Below, piece by piece: positions 19,279 to 29,370 of a stretch of 64,000 nucleotides of DNA. The position numbers were made by a program, and so were the translations under genes. Source of the stretch: Clostridium frigidicarnis (GTDB lineage Bacteria > Bacillota > Clostridia > Clostridiales > Clostridiaceae); contig NZ_FOKI01000002.1 of NCBI RefSeq assembly GCF_900111985.1, forward strand, positions 62,001 to 126,000, in the 5' to 3' direction. Position 1 is the first letter of the stretch, and every line of letters begins with the position of its first letter. The notes below the pieces were generated by a model. It was not told where the DNA came from. It saw only the letters and a list, made by a program, of their open reading frames with translations, and made no database searches.

Positions 19279-20346
19279 TTATAATAACTTACAATTGAAT
19301 TTAAGTTCTATATGTTCTACTAATTTTTTAGAAAATTCTAGTTGAGAGTTCGTTTTACGAGTAGTGTTTTTTAGAAGATTATAGAAAGATTTTTTGTTAC
19401 AACATTTTATGTTGTTGTAGTAATCTCTAGATATTCTCCAAAATTTTTGTGGAAAAATCAAGTATGATAATAAAAATTTATATTCATCAAGGTTTAATGG
19501 ATTTATAGACTCATAGTGATTTAGACATTTAAGGAATAAATCAAAATTCCAATTTGTAGAATCACGTTTTAAAAGTCTTCTAAAGAAATAAGATAAATCT
19601 TTGACACAAAAGTCAATTTTACATTTATCAAAATCAATCATGTGAATATTATTATCTTCACTAAAGATGAGGTTTTTATTTACATAATCATTATGACATA
19701 AAGATACAGTCAAATTATCTTTATTCATAGAATTTGCAACATTTACTGAGAATTTAGCTAAGGATAAATTTTCATCAAAATTTTGAAGGAATAATTTGGA
19801 GAAATTATCTTTATGTTTAAAAGCTAAATTTGAACAATTAAGGATTTGTTGAAAATGTTTATTATATGATACATATAGATCATCTAGACCTATGGGTAAA
19901 GAACTTCCATTAATAGGTTTAAAGTTTTTGCTGCCAATATGGACTTTAGCTAAGTTTGAACAGGAAATATATAGATGGGTTTTATTATCAAAATCACATT
20001 TGATACCATCTACCCAAGGTGTTAGTATAAAAAGCATGTTATTTTCTTCTACAAACCTAGAACCATCAATTGTAGGAAGTAGTATAGGTACGTTTAAGTT
20101 ATTTTTGTGGAGCCATTGCATAGAAGAATAAACAAAAAGAAGATTTTGCTTATTTAAATATACTTTTTTTAAACAAAAACTCTTATTTTCAGTATCAATT
20201 TTGTAAACTGCTCTTTGTTTATCGGTATCTTTAAACTTTATTTCATTAACTGTGCAATTTAAAATATTATAGTGTGGTAAAATTGATTTTTTTATATTCT
20301 CCTTATTTATCCATGAATCACTAAGATTTTTAGCCTTTTGAGGCAT
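19279..20346 (-). CDS. CotS-family spore coat kinase-like protein
   Basis: The 355-residue protein has an aminoglycoside-phosphotransferase fold. An N-lobe Lys region (SFCLKKVY, about 56-63) precedes the catalytic loop LCHNDYVNKNLIF (about 217-228, H-N-D with a downstream Asn) and the metal-binding MIDFDKC (about 236-242). This is the pattern of clostridial CotS/YtaA spore coat proteins. The role is probably a forespore-surface or coat-associated kinase, but the substrate is unknown. The ribosome site AAGGAGG precedes the ATG. It is monocistronic and convergent with ppdK. Confidence 0.82.
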   Translation of the reverse strand: MPQKAKNLSDSWINKENIKKSILPHYNILNCTVNEIKFKDTDKQRAVYKIDTENKSFCLKKVYLNKQNLLFVYSSMQWLHKNNLNVPILLPTIDGSRFVEENNMLFILTPWVDGIKCDFDNKTHLYISCSNLAKVHIGSKNFKPINGSSLPIGLDDLYVSYNKHFQQILNCSNLAFKHKDNFSKLFLQNFDENLSLAKFSVNVANSMNKDNLTVSLCHNDYVNKNLIFSEDNNIHMIDFDKCKIDFCVKDLSYFFRRLLKRDSTNWNFDLFLKCLNHYESINPLNLDEYKFLLSYLIFPQKFWRISRDYYNNIKCCNKKSFYNLLKNTTRKTNSQLEFSKKLVEHIELKFNCKLL

Positions 20347-20943
20347 AATTTATAACCTCCTTGAAACTCTGTTTTAAGAGTAAATAGTAAGTAAACTTTA
20401 ATGTGTCAAAAACGTTTTACTAGGTTAGCAAAAAATTAAAGTATTACTTCATAATAAAGATATGATTTTAAATAAATATTTATGAATAAAATAATTATAA
20501 AATGTAATAAATATCTTATGAGAACATATTTATTACTTTAAAATTTAGCTAGATAAAATTCATAATTTAAAAGTAAAAATAGTTACAAAAGAACCATATG
20601 CTAAATTTCTAGAAAAAACAACTAAAGATTTGAGAAAATTAACAAAATTCGCAATAAAACATATTGTTTTGGAATAAAAACATATATTCTTTGGATAAAC
20701 TAACATTTGAGAGGATTATTATAAAATTTCAAGTTTATTGAAGGAAATTAAGAAAATATAAAGAATATATATATTAAACAAAAGTATGTTTTAAATATAA
20801 AAAGACATAAATTTTTATCAAAAAAGAAGGAATACAGTAGTTTATGTCGAATATAATAAAACTTGTTGCAATAAATCCTCATTTGAAATGTATTCATTAA
20901 ATGAGATGTATTTATAATTATTTTGTTTCGGGTGGGATTTTTA
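20347..20943. other. Divergent intergenic region between cotS-like gene and dnaG
   Basis: This roughly 600-base AT-rich region has no supported gene. A TATAAT at 20913-20918, 26 bases before the dnaG start, may be its -10 element, but no well-spaced -35 was found. A 42-codon open stretch around 20555-20680 (KIVTKEPYAKFLEKTT...) has no start codon or ribosome site and may be a relic or chance. Confidence 0.5.
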
Positions 20944-22716
20944 TTGATACCAGATAATATAATTGAAAAAATTAAAGATCAAAATGACATTGTGGATGTC
21001 ATATCAGAGGTTGTACGTTTAAAAAGAAGTGGAAGAAACTATGTTGGGCTTTGTCCGTTTCATAGTGAAAAGACTCCTTCTTTTAGTGTGTCAAGTGAAA
21101 AACAGATTTTTAAATGTTTTGGATGTGGTGAAGCTGGTAATGTTATTACGTTTGTAATGAAAAATAGAAACTTATCATATATTGAAGCGATAAAGTATTT
21201 AGCAGAAAAGGCTAATATAACAATAGAAGATAATCCAGGAGCTAAAGTTTATAGCGATAAAAAAGATAAGTTATATTTACTAAATAAAGAAGCAGCAAAA
21301 TTCTTTTTTGGTAATCTTCAAAGAAAAAATAATATTGGGAAACCATATTTTCTAAACAGAGGGATTACAGAGGCAACTATACGACGATTCGGATTAGGAT
21401 ATTCTTTTGATAGTTGGAATTCTCTTATGAATTACTTGAAATCTAAAGGTTATAATGAACAAATGCTTATAGAAGCTGGTCTTATAATAAAAAGTGAAAA
21501 GGGTAATTGTTATGATAGATTTAGAAATAGAGTTATTTTTCCAGTCTTTGATTATAGAGGAAGAGTAATAGCATTCGGTGGAAGAGTTTTAGATGATTCA
21601 AAGCCTAAATATTTAAATTCGCCAGAGACACTAGCTTTTCATAAAGGAACTAACCTTTATGGATTAAATTTTGCTTTAAAGGATAATAATCATAATAGGA
21701 CTTTTATAATAGTAGAAGGATATATGGATGTTATTGCACTTCATCAATATGGTATAACAAATGTTGTGGCATCCTTAGGAACAGCGCTTACAATAAATCA
21801 ATCAAGATTGTTAAAAAGATATGCTGATAAGGTAATTATATCTTATGATGCTGATTTAGCAGGTCAAATGGCTACCTTGAGAGGGTTAGATATACTAAGA
21901 AGTACTGGATTCGATGTTAGAGTCTTATCAGTTCCAAATAGTAAAGATCCAGATGAATTTATAAGAGCAAATGGTAAAGTGGCTTTTTTGAAATTAGTAG
22001 AAAAAGCAGAACCTTTAGTAGACTATAGGCTTAATAAAGCAAAAGAAGGAATAAATTTTTCAGACAAAAAAGACATTATTAGGTACACTAGAAAAGCTTC
22101 TGAGATATTTGTAGACTTGGATAGTATAGAAAAAGATGTTTATATTAGAAAAATTGCAGAAGAAACAGGGATAAAAGAAGAGGCTATATATGATATGTTA
22201 AAGGAAGAATTAAAAAAGGCATCCTCAAAAAATGGAAATATGAATACTTCAGAGAATTTTAGACAAAAATTATATGTAGAGTCAGCTTATACAAAGGCTG
22301 CTAGGAGTATTTTAAAACTTCTTTTAGAGGATGAATATTTTGAGTTTATTTCTAATAACATAAATGAGGAAGATTTTATAAGTAATGCTCATAAAATTCT
22401 TTATAAGCTTATTATAGAAAGCCATAAAATAAGTCAATATAATGAGAGATTAAAATTTGTGGAAAGCAAGTGTAGTGATGTAGATACTACCAAGGAACTA
22501 ATAAATTTAAATGAAATTACTCTCATGTGTGATGAAGGGCAACGAGAAAAGCTTATTAAAGATTATATATATGAAATAAGAGATTTCAAACTTGAAGAAA
22601 ATATAAATTTAGTCCAGAAAAAAATTAAAGAGTTTGAGAAAAAAGGTATGATAGAAGAAACCTTAAAATATGTTCAGAAGCTTAAAGAATTACAAAAACA
22701 ATCAGGAAGAGGTTAG
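20944..22716 (+). CDS. dnaG: DNA primase
   Basis: The 590-residue protein has a CHC2 zinc domain (CPFH near residue 38 and CFGCG near 59), a TOPRIM catalytic core with VEGYMDVIALHQYG near residue 257, and a C-terminal DnaB-interacting helical domain. It makes RNA primers for replication. The TTG at 20944 gives IPDNIIEKIKDQNDIVDVIS, the standard clostridial start, and follows CGGGTGGGA. rpoD follows within 30 bases, the classical dnaG-rpoD operon. Confidence 0.97.
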   Translation: MIPDNIIEKIKDQNDIVDVISEVVRLKRSGRNYVGLCPFHSEKTPSFSVSSEKQIFKCFGCGEAGNVITFVMKNRNLSYIEAIKYLAEKANITIEDNPGAKVYSDKKDKLYLLNKEAAKFFFGNLQRKNNIGKPYFLNRGITEATIRRFGLGYSFDSWNSLMNYLKSKGYNEQMLIEAGLIIKSEKGNCYDRFRNRVIFPVFDYRGRVIAFGGRVLDDSKPKYLNSPETLAFHKGTNLYGLNFALKDNNHNRTFIIVEGYMDVIALHQYGITNVVASLGTALTINQSRLLKRYADKVIISYDADLAGQMATLRGLDILRSTGFDVRVLSVPNSKDPDEFIRANGKVAFLKLVEKAEPLVDYRLNKAKEGINFSDKKDIIRYTRKASEIFVDLDSIEKDVYIRKIAEETGIKEEAIYDMLKEELKKASSKNGNMNTSENFRQKLYVESAYTKAARSILKLLLEDEYFEFISNNINEEDFISNAHKILYKLIIESHKISQYNERLKFVESKCSDVDTTKELINLNEITLMCDEGQREKLIKDYIYEIRDFKLEENINLVQKKIKEFEKKGMIEETLKYVQKLKELQKQSGRG

Positions 22717-22746
22717 TTAAGCTTATGACCGGAGGGAGGCAAGAAC

Positions 22747-23814
22747 ATGAAAGATAAAAATACAAAGATGGCTGTGGTTAAAAAACTTATAGATAAAGGT
22801 AAGAAAAGTGGTTCTTTGACTTACAAAGAAATAATGGATGAATTAGATGATGTTGAATTAAGCCCAGAGCAAATTGAAAAAATATATGAAGTGCTTGAGT
22901 CAATGGGTGTAGAGGTTATTGGTGAGGCAGGTGAGGAAGCTCATTCTGAGGAAGAGGATTTAGACTTATCAATTCCAGAAGGAATTGCAATAGATGACCC
23001 AGTAAGAATGTATCTAAAAGAAATAGGAAAAGTTCCATTGTTATCTTCAGATGAAGAAATAAGTCTTGCTCAAAGAATAGAAGAGGGAGATAATTATGCC
23101 AAGAAAAAGTTAGCTGAGGCCAATTTAAGATTGGTTGTAAGTATAGCAAAAAGGTATGTGGGTCGTGGTATGTTATTCCTTGACTTAATACAAGAGGGAA
23201 ATTTAGGTCTTATTAAGGCTGTTGAAAAATTTGACTACAGAAAAGGATACAAATTTTCTACTTATGCAACTTGGTGGATAAGGCAGGCAATAACAAGAGC
23301 CATAGCAGACCAAGCAAGAACTATAAGAATACCTGTTCATATGGTTGAAACTATAAATAAGTTAATAAGAGTAGAAAGACAGCTTTTACAAGAATTGGGA
23401 AGACAACCACAACCAGAAGAAGTAGCTAAAATAATGGAAATGCCAGTAGATAAGGTTAGAGAGATAATGAAAATAGCCCAAGAGCCAGTATCACTAGAAA
23501 CTCCAATAGGAGAAGAAGAGGATAGCCATCTTGGAGATTTTATACCGGATGATGATGCACTAGCTCCAGCTGAAGCAGCAGCATTTACTATGTTAAAGGA
23601 ACAGTTAATAAATGTTCTTGATACATTAACTCCTAGAGAAGAAAAAGTATTAAGATTAAGATTTGGTCTTGATGATGGAAGAGCAAGAACTCTTGAAGAA
23701 GTTGGAAAAGAGTTCAACGTTACTAGAGAAAGAATAAGACAGATTGAAGCTAAAGCTTTAAGAAAACTTAGACATCCAAGTAGAAGTAAAAAATTAAAAG
23801 ATTATTTAGATTAG
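22747..23814 (+). CDS. rpoD: Primary sigma factor RpoD/SigA
   Basis: The 355-residue sigma-70 has a short acidic region 1.1, then region 1.2 with [11 protein letters not shown], region 2 with the -10 recognition segment [17 protein letters not shown], and region 4 with the helix-turn-helix [18 protein letters not shown]. It is the vegetative sigma factor. The ribosome site GGAGGGAGG precedes the ATG. A terminator overlaps its stop codon. Confidence 0.98.
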   Translation: MKDKNTKMAVVKKLIDKGKKSGSLTYKEIMDELDDVELSPEQIEKIYEVLESMGVEVIGEAGEEAHSEEEDLDLSIPEGIAIDDPVRMYLKEIGKVPLLSSDEEISLAQRIEEGDNYAKKKLAEANLRLVVSIAKRYVGRGMLFLDLIQEGNLGLIKAVEKFDYRKGYKFSTYATWWIRQAITRAIADQARTIRIPVHMVETINKLIRVERQLLQELGRQPQPEEVAKIMEMPVDKVREIMKIAQEPVSLETPIGEEEDSHLGDFIPDDDALAPAEAAAFTMLKEQLINVLDTLTPREEKVLRLRFGLDDGRARTLEEVGKEFNVTRERIRQIEAKALRKLRHPSRSKKLKDYLD

Positions 23815-23834
23815 CACCTTATCGGTGCTTTTTT
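23813..23834 (+). terminator. Terminator overlapping the rpoD stop
   Basis: AGCACC and GGTGCT form a 6-bp stem around TTATC, followed by a T run. The first stem bases are the last two bases of the rpoD TAG stop. Confidence 0.85.
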
Positions 23835-23960
23835 CTTTGTAATTTAATAATTGAAAATGCATAAACAAAATTAAAAAACTTTTTGAATAATAATTTTTAA
23901 ATTTAAGCATCAAGTGAAGAAAAACAATTATTTAATCCTATTTGCTAAATAGTTCACTTC

Positions 23961-24105
23961 TTAAGTGGGATATGTATGCTTGTGATAAGTACTGATGGGT
24001 GCTAGGGTGAACTTTACAAAGTCTAAGATGAAGAAGTTAAGTATTCTCTTAGTACACTCCATGTAAAGCTTAGAATCCACTTGGTACATATGCTATGATA
24101 TAATA
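23961..24105 (+). ncRNA. Candidate rod-like structured RNA (6S-like shape)
   Basis: Successive collinear helices can be drawn: ATATGTAT (23970) with GTACATAT (24084), GTG (23982) with CAC (24078), AAG (23987) with CTT (24069), TAC (23990) with GTA (24063), ATGGGTG (23995) with CACTCCAT (24055), CTAGGG (24002) with TCTTAG (24047), and AACTT (24010) with AAGTT (24034). Together they form one long, interrupted rod of about 125 bases, the overall shape of 6S RNA. Several pairs are G-U and some helices are short. Identity as 6S is a guess, and the strand is assumed. Confidence 0.35.
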
Positions 24106-24156
24106 CATATTAAAACCTAGCAATTAATAGGGTTAAAAAGAAAAGGAGATAGTTTC

Positions 24157-24852
24157 ATGGACATTAGCGCAAGGTTAAAAACTATAGTTAATTTAATTGA
24201 TAAATGTGAAAGTATTGCAGATATAGGTACGGATCATGGATATGTACCTCTTGATGTTATAAAGAATAATATATGTAATAATGCAATTGCATCTGATATA
24301 AATAAAGGTCCCGTTGAAAAGGCAAGGATAAATGTATCAATGGAAGGTATGAAAGATAAAATAGAATGCAGATTGGGACCTGGTCTTACAACCTTAAAAG
24401 TAGGGGAAGTGCAAGGCGTAGTTATTGCAGGAATGGGCGGAAATTTAATAAGAGATATAATTTTGCAAGGATACGATGTTTTTAAAAACTTAGATTTTGC
24501 AATTTTGCAGCCAACACAAAACCCAGAGGTATTAAGAAAATTTATTTTTGAAAAAGGACTAGAAATTATAAAAGAAGATTTATGTATAGATGAAGGAATA
24601 TATTACGAGATAATGAAAGTAAAATGTCAAGAGTTTAAAAATCCTATAGAGAAAAATGAAATATACTATGAGATTAGTGAATATCTAGTTAAAACAAAGC
24701 ATCCTATTATGAAGCAATATATATGTGATAAAATAAAAAGGTATAAACTTATAAATGATAAAATAAGAGATACAACTGAAAGTGCATTAAGAAGAAAGAA
24801 AGATATTGAATTTAAAATTAATAAGTTAGAGGGGATTAAAGAATGTCTTTGA
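24157..24852 (+). CDS. trmK: TrmK, tRNA m1A22 methyltransferase
   Basis: This 231-residue class I AdoMet methyltransferase opens with MDISARLKTIVNLI and has the motif ADIGTDHGYVPLD near residue 21 and GVVIAGMGGNLIRDI in the middle, as in the TrmK/YqfN family. A helical, Lys-rich C-terminal region probably binds tRNA. It follows rpoD and overlaps the nif3-like gene by 10 bases, the conserved order in Firmicutes. The ribosome site AAAAGGAGATAG precedes the ATG. Confidence 0.93.
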   Translation: MDISARLKTIVNLIDKCESIADIGTDHGYVPLDVIKNNICNNAIASDINKGPVEKARINVSMEGMKDKIECRLGPGLTTLKVGEVQGVVIAGMGGNLIRDIILQGYDVFKNLDFAILQPTQNPEVLRKFIFEKGLEIIKEDLCIDEGIYYEIMKVKCQEFKNPIEKNEIYYEISEYLVKTKHPIMKQYICDKIKRYKLINDKIRDTTESALRRKKDIEFKINKLEGIKECL

Positions 24853-25646
24853 AAATTAAAGAATTTATAAGATATATGAATTTATTAGCTCCAGAGGATT
24901 TAAAAGAAAGTTATGATAATGTAGGTTTTCAAATTGGGGATAGAGAGTGTGAAGTTAAGAAAGTTTTAATAGCTTTAGATGCAACTTTAGAGGTTATAAA
25001 AGAAGCTAAAGAAAAAGAGGTAAACTTACTTATAACTCACCATCCATTATTATTTAAAAAGCCATCCAGCATTACAAATGATACATTACAAGGAAAAAAA
25101 ATATTAGAACTTATAAAGAATGATATAAATCTTTATTCGGCTCATACTAATTTAGATTCTGTAAATGGTGGTATGAATGACATAATAATGATGTTGTTAG
25201 GTTTGAAAGATAGCGAGATAATGGATAAAAATATAAATGATAACAGTAGCGGAATAGGAAGAATAGCAAACTTAGATAAAGAAAAGACTTTGAAGGAAAT
25301 GTGTAGACTTGTAAAAATGAATTTAGGAGTTAGATTCATAAAGGTTGTAGGAGATATGAATAGGAGTATCAAAACTGTTGCAGTAATCAATGGAAGCGGA
25401 GAAAGTTTTTTTGAAAAAGCAAAAAGTATGGGAGCAGACCTTGTAATCACAGGAGATACTTCATATCATTTTGCAAGTGATTATAATGAAATGGGCATGG
25501 CTATAATGGACATAGGTCATTTTAGTTCAGAATGGCCATTATTTAAAGAAATATCAAAGAAGATACAGGCATACTTTAAAGAAAATGATGAAAGTATAGA
25601 AGTATTTATATCAGAAAAAAGTAAAGATCCATATAGTATTTATTAA
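24843..25646 (+). CDS. Nif3-like dinuclear metal protein (YqfO family)
   Basis: The 267-residue protein has the Nif3 metal-binding signatures THHPLLF near residue 64 and SAHTNLDSVNGGMND near residues 100-113, and a C-terminal H-x3-E segment (GHFSSEWPLF). The family is widespread and binds two metals; it has been annotated as a GTP cyclohydrolase type or a regulator, without firm evidence. It is translationally coupled to trmK. The ribosome site GAGGGG precedes the ATG. Confidence 0.93.
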   Translation: MSLKIKEFIRYMNLLAPEDLKESYDNVGFQIGDRECEVKKVLIALDATLEVIKEAKEKEVNLLITHHPLLFKKPSSITNDTLQGKKILELIKNDINLYSAHTNLDSVNGGMNDIIMMLLGLKDSEIMDKNINDNSSGIGRIANLDKEKTLKEMCRLVKMNLGVRFIKVVGDMNRSIKTVAVINGSGESFFEKAKSMGADLVITGDTSYHFASDYNEMGMAIMDIGHFSSEWPLFKEISKKIQAYFKENDESIEVFISEKSKDPYSIY

Positions 25647-25679
25647 AAAAATTTGCATTTAATTAATTTATATGATAAT

Positions 25680-26054
25680 ATAAATCTTGCGAGTAAGCCA
25701 GACAATCGCCGCTGAGTAATTTCAGGGGAGGAAAGTCCGAGCTTCGTAGGGCAGGGTGCTGGGTAACTCCCAGTGGAGGCAACTTTAAGGATAGTGCAAC
25801 AGAGATATACCGCCAGAATGAAGTTTTTCTTCATGAGTTTAGCTTTTAGCTAACTGGTAAGGCTGGAAAGGGGAGGTAAGAGCTCACCAGCGCGTTGGTG
25901 ACTTCGCGGCTATGTAAACCCCACCTGAAGCAAGACCGAATAGAGAGGCAAATGGGGCTGCCCGTCCCGTCTCCGGGTGTGTCGCTTGAGCTTATTGGTA
26001 ACAATAGGCCTAGATAGATGATTGTCAAATACAGAACTCGGCTTATAGACTTAT
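25680..26054 (+). ncRNA. rnpB: RNase P RNA
   Basis: The sequence has the conserved P4/CR-I core GAGGAAAGTCCG (about 25729) and the matching CR-V element ACAGAACTCGGCTTAT (26031-26046). The ends pair (ATAAATCT at 25680 with AGACTTAT at 26047, plus TAAGCC with GGCTTA), forming P1. The central GGTAAGAGCTCACCAGCGC and the AAGCAAGACCGAATAG stretch are also conserved. It is the catalytic RNA of tRNA 5' maturation. Exact ends are approximate. Confidence 0.95.
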
Positions 26055-26064
26055 CTCGTACATG

Positions 26065-26096
26065 AAAAACACTAGGTTAATGCCTGGTGTTTTTCT
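26065..26096 (+). terminator. Terminator after rnpB
   Basis: A 12-bp stem (AAAAACACTAGG with CCTGGTGTTTTT) has a 6-base loop and ends in a T run. Confidence 0.9.
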
Positions 26097-26236
26097 TATT
26101 TATACGATGACTAGGTACAGTAACAACTCCCATATACTAAAAAATGGGAAATTGAAACAATAAAAATCAAGCAAACCATATGAGTGGGTTAAATATTGCA
26201 AATTAAGCTTCGTTAAATAGATGCAACTTTTTAGTT

Positions 26237-26263
26237 GCCTCATTTAATGAGGCTAATTTTTTT
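26237..26263 (+). terminator. Second terminator before oppB; possible end of a small transcript
   Basis: GCCTCATT and AATGAGGC form a perfect stem with a one-base centre, followed by TAATTTTTTT. A GCAAC/GTTGC hairpin lies directly upstream. Since rnpB already ends at 26096, this terminator implies a separate short transcript or leader in 26100-26260, or attenuation of opp. Confidence 0.6.
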
Positions 26264-26454
26264 GGAAAAATATATTGGTAGAAATAAATGTTGTGAACTT
26301 AAAATGTGGTGTAATAGAATGTCTAAGCAAGAATTAACTAAAGAAACATGATAAAAATTTGCAACAAATAACATTACAATATAAAAAAATGGAATAAAAT
26401 GTATTTTTATTAATATACTATAACAATAAAAACAAATTGGAATGGAGGTATTAT

Positions 26455-27375
26455 ATGCTAAAGTATATTGGGAAAAGGCTGTTAGCCAGTATTTTAACGA
26501 TTTGGGTTATAATTAGCTTGACATTTTTCTTAATGAGGCTTATGCCTGGAGGTCCCTTTGATGGTGAAAAAATAACACCAGAAATTAGGGCGAACCTAGA
26601 GGTTAAATATGGTCTCGATAAATCACTAGGTAATCAGTATACATTGTATATGAAGAACTTGTTACATGGTGATTTAGGAACTTCTATGATTTTTAAGGGA
26701 AGAGATGTTGCAGATACTATTGCATACTCATTTCCAGCATCAGCAAAGATTGGGCTTATAGCAGTTCTCTGTTCATTAATAATAGGGGTACTTCTTGGGG
26801 TTGTAGCTGCATTAAACAGAGGTAGATGGCCAGATTCTTTATGCATGATAATAGCCACGTTAGGAATAACAATACCTAGCTTTGTAATAGCAGCGCTGCT
26901 GATTTATGTATTTACAGCTAAGCTAAAATTATTGCCAGCTACGGGATTTAATAGTTGGAAAAACTGTATAATGCCAGTGATAGCATTAGCAGGTAGTTCT
27001 ATGGCATTTATAACTAGATTGACGAGGAGTAGGCTATTAGACGTATTAAAAGCTGATTACATTAGAACTGCAAGAGCAAAAGGTTTAAGTAATAAGGTAG
27101 TCATATTTAAACATGCTTTAAAAAATTCATTAATACCTATAGTTACTTATTTAGGACCACTAGTTGCAGGCGTTTTAACTGGAAGCTTTGTAGTGGAAAA
27201 AATATTTGCTATACCAGGACTAGGAAATGAATTTATACAATCTGTAACCAATAGAGATTATAGTATGTTATTGGGAGTTACTGTATTTTACTGTACATTG
27301 GTTATAGTATGTAATTTCTTGGTTGACATTATGTATGGATTTATAGATCCAAGAATTAAATTAGAAAATTCATAA
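26455..27375 (+). CDS. oppB: Oligopeptide ABC transporter permease OppB
   Basis: The 306-residue inner-membrane permease has an N-terminal membrane helix (LKYIGKRLLASILTIWVIIS), the conserved RLMPGGPF stretch, five further helices and the EAA-type loop TARAKGLSNKVVIFKHALKN near residue 205. It forms the channel with OppC for peptide import. The ATG at 26455 follows AATGGAGGT. It is the first gene of oppBCDF-oppA. Confidence 0.93.
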   Translation: MLKYIGKRLLASILTIWVIISLTFFLMRLMPGGPFDGEKITPEIRANLEVKYGLDKSLGNQYTLYMKNLLHGDLGTSMIFKGRDVADTIAYSFPASAKIGLIAVLCSLIIGVLLGVVAALNRGRWPDSLCMIIATLGITIPSFVIAALLIYVFTAKLKLLPATGFNSWKNCIMPVIALAGSSMAFITRLTRSRLLDVLKADYIRTARAKGLSNKVVIFKHALKNSLIPIVTYLGPLVAGVLTGSFVVEKIFAIPGLGNEFIQSVTNRDYSMLLGVTVFYCTLVIVCNFLVDIMYGFIDPRIKLENS

Positions 27376-27392
27376 GGATAGGAGGTGATGAT

Positions 27393-28349
27393 GTGGACCA
27401 AAATTTTGATTATAAAATAGACATTAGCGAAGAATTATTTTCTCCATTATCAGCTGAAGAGAAGAAGGTTGAAAATATTGTACGACCTAGTATAGGGTAT
27501 TGGAAAGATGCTTGGACAAGACTTAAAAGTAATAAAACAGCACTTATTTCTTTAATAATAATAACTATAACAGTAATACTATCAGTATTTGTACCAATGA
27601 TTTCAGGTTTTAGATATGATGCTACAGATCTTAAAATGACAAACCTAAGTCCTTCTGGAACTAATTGGTTTGGAACAGATCAACTTGGTAGAGACATATT
27701 TGTTAGAGTTATGTATGGTGCCAGGTACTCTTTGATTATAGGTTTTTTAGCAGCAATAATAAATATTGGTATTGGAGTTTTATATGGTGGAATATCTGGA
27801 TTTTTCGGTGGAAAAGTTGACAATGTAATGATGAGATTTGTAGATGTATTATACTCAATACCTTTAACGATATATGTAATTATACTTATGGCAATACTTA
27901 ATAAACCAGGTGGAGGAAGTAGTGGACTTGGGACTATATTAATAGCCTTATCTATTTCTTACTGGATTGGTATGGCAAGAATAGTTAGGGGTGAAGTGCT
28001 TCAATTAAAGCAACAAGAATTTGTGCTTGCGGCAAAATCTCTTGGAGTATCCAATGCAAAGATTATCTTAAGGCATTTAATTCCAAATTGTGTTGGTTCA
28101 ATAATAGTCACAATGACTTTATTAATTCCATCTGCTATATTTACAGAAGCTTTTTTAAGCTTTATAGGACTAGGATTAGTTCCGCCACTAGCATCATTAG
28201 GAACTTTGGCTAATGAAGCTATGCCAGCTATATATGTATTTCCATATCAATTATTTTTCCCATCTTTAATGATATGTATAATTATTTTGGCATTTAACTT
28301 ATTTGGAGATGGATTGACTGAAGCATTAGATCCAAAGAATAAAAGGTAG
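27393..28349 (+). CDS. oppC: Oligopeptide ABC transporter permease OppC
   Basis: The 318-residue permease starts at GTG 27393 after AGGAGGTGATG. It has an N-terminal soluble segment, a membrane helix near residue 50, the WFGTDQLGRDIFVRVMYGAR signature near residue 90, further helices and the EAA loop AAKSLGVSNAKIILRHLIPN. It pairs with OppB. An 18-base gap to oppB and a 13-base gap to oppD indicate one operon. Confidence 0.93.
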   Translation: MDQNFDYKIDISEELFSPLSAEEKKVENIVRPSIGYWKDAWTRLKSNKTALISLIIITITVILSVFVPMISGFRYDATDLKMTNLSPSGTNWFGTDQLGRDIFVRVMYGARYSLIIGFLAAIINIGIGVLYGGISGFFGGKVDNVMMRFVDVLYSIPLTIYVIILMAILNKPGGGSSGLGTILIALSISYWIGMARIVRGEVLQLKQQEFVLAAKSLGVSNAKIILRHLIPNCVGSIIVTMTLLIPSAIFTEAFLSFIGLGLVPPLASLGTLANEAMPAIYVFPYQLFFPSLMICIIILAFNLFGDGLTEALDPKNKR

Positions 28350-28362
28350 GAGGGGAGAATAT

Positions 28363-29370
28363 ATGGAGAAATTGTTAGAAGTAAAGAATTTAAAAACTTC
28401 TTTTGAAACAAACGTTGGAGTGGTTCAGGCGGTTAGAGGAGTCTCCTTCTATCTAAATAAGGGCGAGGCTTTAGGAATAGTAGGAGAATCAGGATGTGGA
28501 AAAAGTGTAACAATGATGTCTATTATGAAATTGTTAGCTGAAAATGGAAGAGTTGATTATGGACAAATTATTTTTGATGGTAAAGATATTTCAAAAGCAA
28601 AGGACTTAGACATGGAACTTATAAGAGGAAATGATATAGGGATGATATTTCAAGACCCTATGACATCGCTAAATCCAGTATATACAATAGGAAATCAGTT
28701 AGTTGAACCTTTGATGAAACATAGAGGTCTTAATAGTAATGAAGCCAAGGATATAGCATTAAATATGCTGAAATTAGTTGGTATTCCTAGCCCGGAAAAA
28801 AGAATTAAGCAATATCCCCATGAATTTTCAGGTGGTATGAGACAGAGAGCAATGATTGCTATGAGCTTGGTATGTGAGCCAAAGCTTATAATAGCGGATG
28901 AACCAACAACAGCATTGGATGTTACAATTCAGGCTCAAATATTAGATTTAATGAAGGATTTAAAAGATAAACTGAATACAGCAATAATATTAATTACCCA
29001 TGACCTTGGAGTTGTTGCGGATTTATGCTCAAGGATAAATGTAATGTATGGTGGAATAATTGTAGAAGCAGGAACAGTTGATGATATATTTTATAAGCCA
29101 AGACATCCTTACACTTGGGGGTTATTAAAGAGTGTTCCTAATCATAAAAGTGATGTTAGGGAAAAATTGAAACCTATAGATGGTCAGCCACCGGATCTGT
29201 TAAAACCACCAATAGGATGTCCATTTGCAGCAAGATGTAATTATGCCATGAAAATATGTATTCAAAAACAACCACCATTATTTCCAATTGATGAAGGACA
29301 TAATGCAGCATGCTGGTTAAATCATGAAAAAGCACCAAAAGTAGAAGTACCAATTAAGGGGGAAGAATAA
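28363..29370 (+). CDS. oppD: Oligopeptide ABC transporter ATPase OppD
   Basis: The 335-residue ATPase has Walker A GESGCGKS near residue 41, the ABC signature FSGGMRQRAMI, Walker B LIIADEPTTALDV, and the C-terminal Cys cluster (GCPFAARCNYAMKIC) typical of OppD/DppD. It powers OppBC. The ribosome site AGGAGGGGAG precedes the ATG. Its stop overlaps the oppF start by one base. Confidence 0.95.
   Translation: MEKLLEVKNLKTSFETNVGVVQAVRGVSFYLNKGEALGIVGESGCGKSVTMMSIMKLLAENGRVDYGQIIFDGKDISKAKDLDMELIRGNDIGMIFQDPMTSLNPVYTIGNQLVEPLMKHRGLNSNEAKDIALNMLKLVGIPSPEKRIKQYPHEFSGGMRQRAMIAMSLVCEPKLIIADEPTTALDVTIQAQILDLMKDLKDKLNTAIILITHDLGVVADLCSRINVMYGGIIVEAGTVDDIFYKPRHPYTWGLLKSVPNHKSDVREKLKPIDGQPPDLLKPPIGCPFAARCNYAMKICIQKQPPLFPIDEGHNAACWLNHEKAPKVEVPIKGEE

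Noticed and set aside
20555-20680. Open stretch encoding KIVTKEPYAKFLEKTT...
   Set aside because: No start codon or ribosome site and only about 42 codons; kept only as a note in the intergenic entry.
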